Source: Megamerina dolium (Eukaryota > Arthropoda > Insecta > Diptera > Megamerinidae). Taken from it: DNA of 64,000 nt. Positions 38,068 through 47,700 of this stretch are shown piece after piece; the first letter of the stretch is position 1, and the number at the start of each line of letters is the position of its first letter. The stretch lies in assembly GCA_963854835.1 (NCBI GenBank), contig OY978527.1, positions 29,740,047 to 29,804,046 of the forward strand. The letters run 5' to 3'. Both the position numbers and the translations under genes were made by a program. A model generated the notes under the pieces. That model ran no database searches and was not told where the DNA came from. It was given only the letters and a program-made list of their open reading frames with translations.

Positions 38068-38980
38068 AAGGGTTTTCCATTAGGGACATAACAATTTTAT
38101 CTATTAATATTATCTACACAGAAATATTTGAGATATTGAGTTCAAATTTAGTGTGGATATATTGCAAGCATTACATTTTATGAATAAAATTCGATTTCGG
38201 TCATATGTCCCGTTCTTTGGACCTAATTTTTCACCACTCTAGCACACATTTCGACCGGAACGTTGGCAATTTCGCGTTGGATGTTGTCTTTGAGCTCGTC
38301 TAAAGTTGCTGGCTTGTTGGCATAGACCAGTGACTTGATAAAGCCCCATAAAAAGAAATCCAATAGTGTTAGATCGCATGAACGAGGTGGCCATTCAACC
38401 GGACCATTTCTCGAGATAACACGTTCACCGAATTTGCCTTGCAATAAATCGATTGTGACGTGTGCTGTGTGGCTAGTGGCACCGTCTTGTTGAAACCACA
38501 TATCGCTGATGTCAAGTTCATCCAATTCTGGCCACAAATTATCTTCCAATATAGCAGGATAGCGCTCTCCATTGACGGTAACATGACGGTCGTTTTCATC
38601 CACGAAAAAATACGGCCGAATCACACCTCCAGCATGAAAACCGCACCAAACAGTAACTTTTTGAGGGTGCAACGGTGTCTTAAGAAGCACATGTGGGTTT
38701 GTTGCTCACCAATAACGCATATTTTGCTTATTGACAAAGCCACTGAGCCAGAAATGAGTTTCATCGCTGAAGATGATTTTTCGCTCTTAAAGTTGCGACC
38801 ACCGACTCAGAATTTCGGTAGTAATTTTTAATGATTTCCAAACGTTTCTGGTTCGTGAACTTTACCATAATGAAAATGTTGACTTTAACTAACGTTTTGA
38901 CATTGACAGTTGATTAAAAAAGTTTAAGGGTGCGTTCATATAAAGATACGAAATTGTTATGTCCCTAATGGAAAACCCTT
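38068..38980 (-). mobile_element. Internally deleted DD41D mariner
   Basis: A 913-bp element with TA at 38066-38067 and 38981-38982. Terminal inverted repeats of ~31 bp start AAGGGTTTTCCATTAGGGAC and match perfectly between arms. The paralogous block at 40.24 kb has the uninterrupted site CATACAAATATTGTAAA, which shows the insertion point and the single TA target. The ends differ from the 32.1 kb element, so this is a separate subfamily. Confidence 0.92.
38223..38868 (-). pseudogene. DD41D transposase with N-terminal deletion
   Basis: Starts MVKFTNQKRLEIIKNYYRNS at 38868, then loses roughly a hundred residues and resumes at KIIFSDETHFWLSGFVNKQN with a stop nearby (RYW*). From LLKTPLHPQKVTVWCGF to the stop at 38223 it is open. 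It includes WFQQDGATSHTA (second Asp) and RSCDLTLLDFFLW (third Asp), 41 residues apart by my count, and SLVYANKPATLDEL. The missing DNA-binding half makes it inactive. Confidence 0.85.
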
Positions 38981-38982
38981 TA

Positions 38983-39530
38983 TTGTAAACTCATATGCGG
39001 ATCCATTTGATGGTTAATTCATCTTCATTGAAAAACTGGTTAAGACAGTCAGTCAATCAATTACATAGTAGATATCTATGTTAATTCAAATACAAGAATT
39101 TATGATTAAGGTAGTATTTTATGATATGTTTGATTAAAAATTTAATTGCACACCTAATTTCGGATATTTTTTTAGTTTAATACGAATCACAGTAAATTAC
39201 AACTACAATATATTCAAATGTTGGCTCGAAATGCAAAAGCGTATAATAGAAATATAAAAAATTAATAGACTTAATAGAGAAGCAATTCAAATTATGAGTG
39301 ACTCACTCACGAACACTTGAATTTTTAAATAGAATTTTAGAATGCGGCATTTTATTGAAAATCAGTATGAAAGTCATTGAAACATACATAAATAATACAT
39401 ATTTATATACTTAATGCAATTACAGCCATTGCAATTGAATATGAAAATTTCATGTATTTATAAAATTACATTTTATACGACGAATGTGATGAAAATTTAA
39501 ATATGAATATTTTTGAAAATATCAAAGACA
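38983..39530 (+). repeat. Cluster flanking block without a gene (unit X, left part)
   Basis: Starts TTGTAAACTCATATG and runs through AAACTGGTTAAGACAGTCAG, AATACAAGAATTTATGAT, TTGGCTCGAAATGCAAAAGC and GCCATTGCAATTGAAT. It aligns with 40.24-41.2 kb. No member of the cuticle-like family lies between it and the next block, so the gene seems lost from this unit. Confidence 0.7.
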
Positions 39531-39639
39531 TTGCTACCAACGAAAATATATATTCAGCTTGATTGCAAGTTTGAATGAAAGTTTTATTTTTTCGACACAT
39601 TCAGTGGTGGTTATATTCGAGTTTACTTAAATATTCATC

Positions 39640-41210
39640 ACAGATTGTTATCTTTGGATGATTTGAATTCTTCATTTAAAATCATTACTAAATGTTATCA
39701 TTGATCTTTCTCATGTATATTGCAAAAAAACCGTCTTCTTTCAAAAATGTAGGTAAAATTTGAGCGAAAAATGTATAACATGTCAATGACATGGGTACAT
39801 GGTAACTCACTCACAAGTTAATAATTCACTCACAGCAATACTGCACAAATTTAATCTCTACTTTCGCTTTCAGCTTATATTTGAACGGTGGTTGTAGGGA
39901 GCCACAAAATTAAGAGTTCCCAAAACCATACTCACTAATTTATCAGCAATTTCAGCGTTCACTTGGCGCCTCATATTGAAACTCTCTTACCTCCAATCCG
40001 ATTGTAAGATAGACTGATTAATTTGGCAAAACTTTCAATGGAAAATAAATCATCAGCACAACTGTTTATAATTGCAGGTAGAATCGTAACTATTTGCAAG
40101 AGTGAATCCAATTAACACTTTATTGCCGTTATATGTATTTTAAAATTGTACGTCACAAGAGAAATATCTGTCAATGTCTGTGCGCCGGGCATTTAATGTT
40201 CTAGCTCCACCACTGCCACACACAAACAAAAGCTTTCATACAAATATTGTAAATTCATATGAGTACCCATTTGATGGTTAATTCATCGTCATTGAGAAAC
40301 TGGTTAAGACAGTCAATCAAATATATTGTAGGTGCCTATGTTAATTAAAATACTAGATTTTATGATCAACTTATGTTTGGTTAAAAATGTAATTCCACAT
40401 AGAATTCCGGATGTTATTTTGCTTAATACGAATCTTATTAAATTAAAACTGAGTAATTCCATGTCAAATCGACCCCTTTGATTTGGATGAAATTTAGTCA
40501 GGAGCCTTCTCTCATCCTATAACGAAGTTCTACCAACGAAAAACAATTTTTAATTTGTTTACAAAAGTTATGCTCAAATCAAAACTCACTATTTTTGCAG
40601 TTTATCAAGTTAATTTTATTATTATCTCGAAAACTATTATAACTTGGATTCATTTTAAAGAAAATACATGGTGCTATAAATATTATATACGAAAACAAAA
40701 TATTTTTTTAATAAAAAAATTGTAAAATTTTAGTTGAATAAATGAAAAACTAATATTTTTTTTTGCTCAATTTTTATATAAAATACATCTGCATGTTTTT
40801 AAATGATCATAAAATTTTCAAGGAGGTGTTTTTTGTAAGATACAAATTTTTGAATTAATAAAATATTATCAAATTAATATTCAATTTTACAATTTTGAGC
40901 AATATGTATCAAATTTAAGGCGTTAAAAGAAAACCCATTTTTTTACAATATTTGCAAATGTTGGTTCGCAACGCAAAAGCGTATAATTGAACAATAAAAA
41001 AGAATAGTCTTCGAAGCAATTCAAATTATGAGTGATTCACGCACGAACACTTGAGTTTTTAAATAAAATTTTACATGTGACATTTACATACATAAATACA
41101 TATGGTGCGTTTCAGTACTTAAATTGAAATGTTCGAATGACTTAATATAATATTAGCCATTGCAATTGAATGTGTTTATAAAATGATATTCTATATACAC
41201 TGTGTCAAAC
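39640..41210 (+). repeat. Cluster flanking block, longest copy
   Basis: Contains the upstream half (AAAATGTATAACATGTCAATG near 39.77 kb, CTAGCTCCACCACTGCCACA near 40.2 kb) followed by the downstream half (GGTTAATTCATCGTC, AAACTGGTTAAGACAGTC, TTGGTTCGCAACGCAAAAGC near 40.96 kb, GCCATTGCAATTGAAT near 41.16 kb). It is interrupted by the ~500-bp insert listed separately. Confidence 0.7.
40449..40947. mobile_element. Unclassified ~500-bp insertion
   Basis: The paralogous sites at 39.19 and 27.32 kb are continuous where this copy has ~500 extra bases between TTAAATTAAAACT and ACAATATTTGCAAATG. The insert starts near GTAATTCCATGTCAAATCGA, is very AT-rich, and has no coding frame, clear terminal repeat or poly(A). 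Target-site duplication could not be settled by eye. Confidence 0.55.
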
Positions 41211-41334
41211 CGCTTGATGAGTTTTGTATAATACAATAAATTTTCTAATACAATCAGCCGACATAAAAACTATAAACACAAGAAACCAGCATTGTAATTT
41301 TTTAAATATTCGATGAATAATTTGCCCTCGCTGA

Positions 41335-41790
41335 TAATAAAGAATGACTTCGGTCATATGCGCGGTCATCTTTCTTTGACCACCTTATCGTGTGGATGTA
41401 TTATGAATATCGAGCTCTATCTTAGCATTTCCGAATAGGCCAGTGACTGGAGATACACTTCTGAAATATAATTTGAGTAGATGTTGCAAGCGAGTTCACA
41501 GATCCGCTTAAGGAAGATCACGTTCTCGCCAAACCCTTCTAGCCTCAGTATGGTTTATGACACTATTATGTTGAAAGTAAACGTCTTCTAGGCCAATGTT
41601 ACACATTTTTGAAATGCTCGGATGTATGTTATTTGCGAATAGATGTTATGTCGTTTCAGTAATTGAATCAATTGGAAACTGCGCAATATGTATATTTTAC
41701 AAATTGCAAGAGCACAGACCAAATTCGCTCGCAATCAGATAAATCTAGGTCTTCAGCAGCACTTTTCTCAATAGCAGCAATATTATCTAA
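41335..41790 (-). mobile_element. DD41D mariner relic
   Basis: It begins with ACTTCGGTCATATGCG, resembling the 3' part of the 38.1 kb element (TTCGGTCATATGTCCC). Minus-strand fragments resemble the second-Asp and WPPRSCD regions in broken frames. Heavily decayed, with ends not located. Confidence 0.4.
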
Positions 41791-41856
41791 GTAAGCTCCT
41801 TCAGCTTTCTGTTTGCTGGATTATCACGTCAGAAAAAAAAAATAAATATAATACTA

Positions 41857-41947
41857 TGTGGCACTCATAAGACCCAAAGGGTCCTATGGCCAAGCTTCTC
41901 TTCCAGTACTGTTGTGCGTGTTAAATTTTGGACCTACAATAAGTAGG
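41857..41947 (-). mobile_element. SINE 3' fragment
   Basis: The reverse complement of the SINE tail: TGTGGCAC, AAGCTTCTCTTCCAGTACTG, TTGTGCGTGTTAAATTT, then AAGTAGG. It lacks the pol III head. Confidence 0.75.
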
Positions 41948-42542
41948 TCAAATATACAAATCTGTTGAAACCTTCTTGGCAACTATGATTTTACTTTTTT
42001 TTTGTATAAAATATGTCCGTTATGTTGTTATTGCTTTAACTAGTAGAAGAGCGAATAATGCACAATCTTGTATTCCTATATTAAAAGGCAATTTAACCCA
42101 CTAACTGAAAGAGAAAACTGCCATGATCTTTGTCAATATCTACTTATACATTGCCATTTAGATCGAAGACATTTATCATATTCTGATTCTTCAACTCGTC
42201 TATCACACATTTTTGACATCATGTTAAAATTCATTTTCGGAACATTTGTGAACATGCAAGGCAACGAGTATTCGCATTTATTTGAATGGGAGTCATAATA
42301 ATTTTTAAAATTCCGTATGACTCTCTAATAAAATATTGTTTCTGTAAGGGTTTCCCAAACGTTTGCTTATTTATTGGAAATTGTAAGCTATTAATATGCT
42401 CTTTATAATTGCTGCTTCCAACAAATAAGCAAGTACTTGCAAAAATCTTGCAGAAAGAATATTCTTCCAAGGGTTGCCATTTGAGTGTTCGATAATTATT
42501 TTGCACTGATTACTCAAAAAAAAAACAAAAAAAAAAAAAAAA
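41948..42542. other. Non-coding stretch
   Basis: Two short open frames (42.07-42.30 plus, 42.23-42.51 minus) have no recognisable domain. An A-rich run precedes the (TA)n tract. Confidence 0.4.
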
Positions 42543-42612
<70 letters not shown>

Positions 42613-42618
42613 TATATA
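42543..42618. repeat. (TA)n microsatellite at the LINE 3' end
   Basis: A ~75-bp TA tract abuts the (TTAC)n tail of the RTE LINE. Confidence 0.95.
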
Positions 42619-42619
42619 T

Positions 42620-45600
42620 ACTTACTTACTTATGTGGCCATAACAACCGAATATCGATTTAGGCCGAAAATAACATGCTTCGCCAGCCATCTCTGTTCTT
42701 CGCTAGCTGGCGCCAGTTAGAAATTCCAAGCGCCGTCAGGTTCTCCAGTACTTGGTCTTTCCACCGGAGGTTTGGTCTTCCTCTTCTGCGTCGTCCTCCA
42801 GCGGGTTCCGAATATAACACCTTCTTAGCTGGAGCGTGTTCTTCCATTCGCTCGACATGACCTAGCCAGCGCAGCCGCTGGATTTTGATGCGCTTTACTA
42901 TGTCAATATCGGCATATAGCTCGTACAGCTCATGGTTGTACCTTATTCGGTACTCGCCACCAACGCAAATAGGTCCAAAGATCCTGCGTAGGACCTTTCT
43001 CTCGAAAACTCCAAGCATTCGCTCATCCGAGATGGAAATTGTCCAGGCTTCAGCGCCATATGTTAGGACAGGCATGATGAGAGACTTGTAGAGTGTAGTT
43101 TTCGTTCTTCGAGAGAGGGCTCGACTTTTCAATTGATTACTCAGCCCAAAGTAACACCTGTTAGCAAGAGTTATCCTACGCATGATCTCCAAGCTGACGT
43201 CATTACTGCTGTTAATGCTGGTTCCGAGATAGACAAAGTCCCTTACTACTTCAAAAGCGTAGTTGTCAACAGTGACGTGCTGTCCAAGACGCCGGGACTC
43301 TTTGTTTGTTGACACTAGATACTTCGTCTTGCCCTCGTTCACCGTGAGACCCATCCGACGCGACTCTCTTTCCAACTCTGAGAATGCTGCACTGACTGCT
43401 CGCGTGTTCATGCCGATTATGTCAATATCGTCGGCATACGCTAACAGCATGACACTTTGTTGAAGATAGTGCCATTATGTCGTAGATCAGCAGCTCGTAT
43501 TATTTTCTCCATAATAAGATTGAAGAAGTCGCACGATAACGAATCACCTTGTCTGAAACCCCGTTCGGTATTAAACGGTGCGGAGAAGTCCTTCCCAATT
43601 TTCACTGCACAACGAGAGTTATGCAGTGTCATTCTACAAAGTCGAATGAGCTTTGCAGGAATACCGAACTCAGACATTGTTGCGTAGAGGTAATCCCTTA
43701 CCGGACTGTCAAAAGCGGCTTTATAATCAACAAATAGGTGGTGTGTGTCGATCTGTTTTTCTTGGGTCTTCTCCAGGATTTGGCGCAGTGTGAAAATCTG
43801 GTCGATGGTGGATTTACCAGGTCTGAAGCCACACTGATAAGGTCCAATCAGGTTGCTGAGCATAGGCTTCAACCTTTCACACAGTACGCTCGATAGAACC
43901 TTGTATGCGATGCTCAGGAGACTTATTCCACGGTAGTTGGCGCAAATTGTGGGGTCTCCTTTTTTATGTACAGGACAGAGAACACTGAGCCTCCAATCAT
44001 CAGGCATGCTTTCATCCGACCATATTCTGCTTATGAGCTGGTGCATGCGGGTGAGCAGCTCATCGCCTCCGGTCTTAAACAACTCGGCAGGCAGGCCATC
44101 AGCACCCGCAGCTTTGTTGTTCTTCAGCCTTAAAATGGCCGTTTCAACCTCGTCATAGTCGGGTGGTGGAACATCAACACCATCATCTGTAATTGGGGTT
44201 ATCGGGCATTCTCCTCCACTGGCGGAATTGCTCGTAGCATCGCCATTCAGTAACGTGGAGAAGTGTTCCCTCCATAGGCTCAGTACACTCTGGACATCTG
44301 TAACCAGATTCCCATTTCCATCACGACAAGAAGAGGCTCCGGGATTTAAACCTCCACTTAGGCGCTTGATCTTCTCGAAGAATTTTTGAGTCTCATTCTT
44401 GTCGGTACACATCTCTATCTCCTCACACTCACGTCTTTCCAACTCCCTCTTCTTGCGCCTGAAAAGACGTCTCTCTGCACTCCTTTTCTCTCTATACCGC
44501 TCCTTAACAGCTCGCGTTGCGCCTGCACGCAGGGTTCTTCTGTAGGCGGCGTCTTTCTCTGCGGTAGCATCGCGACACTCCTGATCATACCACTCATTCC
44601 TCAGAGGCCGGTAGTAACCGATTACCTCCTCGGCAGCAGTAGTCATGGAGTGGGATATATGTGTCCACCGTGCGCATGTATCATCAAGTTGGGGAGTGTT
44701 CTGCATAAGCAGATCCGATAGTCGAGTGGAAAATGCATCTGCTGTCTCTGGTGATCGCAGCTTACTGACGTCGAGCTTTCTCTGTGTGGGACTTCTCTTG
44801 TTATTTGCGACACATAAGCGTGTGCGCACCTTAGCTGCAACAAGGTAGTGATCCGAGTCGATGTTGGCACCACGGATCGATTTCACGTCCATCACACTGG
44901 AAGCATGCCTTCCGTCAATCACCACATGATCAATTTGGTTTCTTGTACGATGATCTGGAGACAGCCATGTCGCTTTGTGGATGTCGAGATGCTGGAATCT
45001 GGTACCACCAATTACCATGTTTCGTGCTGCGGCGAAGTCGATCAGCCTCATTCCGTTATCGGAGGTGTTCTGGTGGAGGCTGAATTTTCCGACAGTTGGA
45101 CCAAAGGTACCTTCCTTGCCCACCCTGGCATTAAAGTCGCCAAGCACGATTTTGATATCGTGGCGGGGGCAGCGGTCATAAGCTTCTTCGAGGCGCTGAA
45201 AGAAGCTCTCCTTGGTCACATTGTCCTTCTCATCCGTCGGAGCGTGGGCACATATAAGGCTGATGTTGAAAAATTTTGCCTTGATGCGGATTGTGGCCAG
45301 CCGTTCGTTCACAGGCGTGAACTGTGAGACAAGATGTCGTAGTCTCTTGCTGACCAAAAATCCACATCCTAATTCGTGCCTTTCAGCATGGCAACTGTAG
45401 TAGATGTCACAGGACGCTCTTTTGGAGCAGCCCTGTCCTGTCCATCGCATTTCCTGGAGAGCGGTGATGTCAGCTCTGTATTTTTCGAGGACATCAACCA
45501 GCTGGATAGAGGCACCCTCCCTATAAAGGGACCGGACATTCCAGGTGCATATCCGTAAATCATTGTCCTTTTTTCGTTTGCGGGGGTCATCAACAAAAGC

Positions 45601-45700
45601 GGTAGTCCTTATCCGAGGCATTTTAGTTTTTTTCATTGGGGGGGTTTTTTATGTGGCGGGTCCCAAACCCAACGCACAACCTCTAACCGAGGAGATTTTC

Positions 45701-45704
<4 letters not shown>
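42620..45704 (-). mobile_element. RTE-clade LINE, nearly full length
   Basis: On the minus strand it runs from a short 5' leader (GGCGAAAATCTCCTCGGTTA at 45704) through one long ORF to a 3' end GGCCACATAAGTAAGTAAG at ~42620, about 3.08 kb, normal for RTE. (TA)n tracts flank it on both sides, so it probably inserted into a TA microsatellite. Close copies or relics lie at 7.2, 19.5, 24.1 and 53.6 kb. Confidence 0.9.
42659..45636 (-). pseudogene. RTE endonuclease / reverse transcriptase, single frameshift
   Basis: The ORF would be ~990 residues. The endonuclease has ICTWNVRSL (~residue 29), LQEMRW (~60), VLGDFNARVG (~165) and SDHYLVAAKV (~265). A Lys/Arg/Glu-rich linker follows. The reverse transcriptase shows ANYRGISLLS, CGFRPGKSTIDQIF, LFVDYKAAFD, GFRQGDSLSCDFF and, in the next frame, LAYADD. 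The frame changes near 43455, where NGTIFNK meets SVMLLAYADD in an AACAAAG context, consistent with loss of one A. Downstream, VVRDFVYLGTSIN, MPVLTYGAEAW and RLRWLGHVERME continue to a stop at 42659. A one-base homopolymer error in the assembly is possible, so inactivity is not certain. Confidence 0.88.

Positions 45705-45795
<91 letters not shown>
45703..45795. repeat. (TA)n microsatellite at the LINE 5' end
   Basis: A ~93-bp TA tract directly beside the 5' end of the RTE LINE. Confidence 0.95.
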
Positions 45796-45797
<2 letters not shown>

Positions 45798-45938
45798 TTA
45801 CATTACTGTGACCATTATAGCTGTTTTTAGTTGGCAGAATGAACTTCGTAACAGAATACAAACCTGTGCGAAATTAATTCATATTGTTGATTATTGAAAA
45901 TCAAACTTTTTGCTTTAACGTTATTAGTTCTATATTTT

Positions 45939-46515
45939 TTAGCCTGCCGCTGACATTAATGCTTTTATACTAAGACCATATGCAACGACTGGTGTGGTTT
46001 GTCCATAGCGATACTTGACAATATTTACATTTTTGGAAGCCTCATATTCAACTACTAAATTACTATTTGTATCAATGTAATTAGTTCTGATAATGCCTTT
46101 AACAAAGAGTTCTCCACTTCCATCAGAGTTACTTAGTTCTGCGATCTCATCACGGTAACTGCCATCTGGTAGTGTAATTCTATAGTGATGTATTTTATTA
46201 ATATTAACTATCAGATGTAACAATCAGTAAAATGATGCACCTACCGTAAACTATATTGATTTCCTTCTGGAATGAGTTCATAATTCTCTTGCTGTATTCT
46301 TGGAACTAAAACATTTAGCATTGGCAAAGTTTGAGCATTTTTGGTTAAACAACTTGTGTAATCAGTAATGATTACTAACAGGGTACACTAAAATAAAAAT
46401 TAGCAGCAAATATATTTTTTAGAAAAGTTTATTATTTGTCAATTTTTCATTTGGTTTACATCTAGAATTTGAATGCAAAAATAAAAGATTATACCTCATG
46501 TCGACACAAACACAT
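45939..46515 (-). CDS. Secreted cuticle-like protein, gene D (three exons)
   Basis: Exons 2 (46245-46387, 143 nt) and 3 (45939-46179) are clear: CTLLVIITDYTSCL then LVPRIQQENYELIPEGNQYS, and ITLPDGSYRDEIAELSNSDG, GELFVKGIIRTNY, VEYEASKN, with the C-terminus LSIKALMSAAG. The second intron is 65 nt. Exon 1 is inferred at 46495-46515 (MCLCRHE, donor GAG|GTATAA, intron 107 nt) because it has the same 21-nt length and phase as in genes A and C, though its residues differ. The total is 134 residues. It is the most diverged paralogue and stands alone beyond the RTE LINE. The same RR-1-like spacing of Asp-Gly, Arg-x-Glu, Val-x-Gly and Tyr-x-Ala is seen. Confidence 0.65.
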
Positions 46516-47079
46516 GTTTAGGGAGGCATTAGAGAGTTACAAAAACTAATAAAGAATGAGCGTGTTGAGCGTATTATACTCTGCAACACTCTTTCTGATA
46601 ATATATTGTCGTAATAAATGTTAAAAATCCTCCCCCACATTTTTATTTTCTTAGAATTCTTTAGTTTCTTACTATTACTTCCACCACAGATTATGTGATG
46701 GAAATAACAGAAAGGATTGTTACATAAAATAGAATTTTCAATAAATATATCAGTCAAATAAATATATCTGTCAAACTAGCTGTACAAGTAAACATATGTT
46801 CTCAAAATTTCTGTTCACTATTATCTGATCAATTACCATGCAACATCGATTATTTAAATTTTAAAAAATCTATTTCCAAAATTTACATTCTATGCTTCAA
46901 ACTTACAGAGCATTTTGCCGTCATCACGGCGCATATAATTATCTATATGAGCAGCTTATACACAATACGGTACATCATTTTTTGTCATTATTATGTATAA
47001 TATTTTAATATGAGCTCACATTGTGTACACATTAGACGGAGCTCCCAACAACTCGAACTATCACCGTCTATGAAGTGGG
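46516..47079. other. Upstream spacer of gene D
   Basis: On the minus strand a GTATAATACG element lies ~60-70 bp before the inferred gene D start and could be its TATA box. Otherwise nothing was recognised. Confidence 0.35.
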
Positions 47080-47700
47080 CAGCTAAGATGCTTATAAAAT
47101 GCAATTGGTGCAGAAATTGAAGTTATTGGGCCATCATTTGCGACGAACGTTGGGTGAATGGACTACAAATCAACTGGAAGTTGAATCTTATTCTGATCGT
47201 GATTATTTTTGGCTTAATGGGCATGTGAAGAAGTAAAATTGCCGCATTCGGAGTTAGAACCATCCTTGCGAGACTCACGAGGCCCAAACAAATTACTATT
47301 TAGTGGGATTTGGATGCTGGAGGCATCATTGTTCCATACATTTTCAAAGTTAAGAATGGAACAAACTTTACCGCCAATGGTGAGTGCCACATGCAAGAAA
47401 TGCATTAGTTTTTGGTTTCCTACCAAGAAAATGGTAGATAGATAGAAAATTAATACCATCGCTTTATTAACTCGAATTATTGGTCACCAAATCTTCGCAA
47501 GAAATGAACTTGTCAATTGACTGTCTAGGTCACTTAATGTGACTCCTTTGAAGTACTTTTTGTGGAGTTAGGTCAAGTTGCTGGTCTATGCTGATAAAGC
47601 AGTAACGTTATGCTGGTATAAAAGTAGTCCAACCGGAAGATCTTCATGTAGATGCAGGAAATAAGATGCTAATGAAATCAAAATATTGTTCATTTAACCT
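47080..47700 (+). mobile_element. DD41D mariner relic
   Basis: The plus strand reads, across frames, FWLNGHVKKQ (47.21 kb) and then NCRI, like the FSLGGYVNKQNCRIW block. Further on are NGTNFTANGECH (like TVTVNSERY) and LLVYADKAVTL (like RVYADKPLTL). Stops and indels are frequent. Confidence 0.55.

Noticed and set aside
44386..45327. Long plus-strand frames opposite the RTE ORF
   Set aside because: Shadow frames of a strongly coding minus strand.
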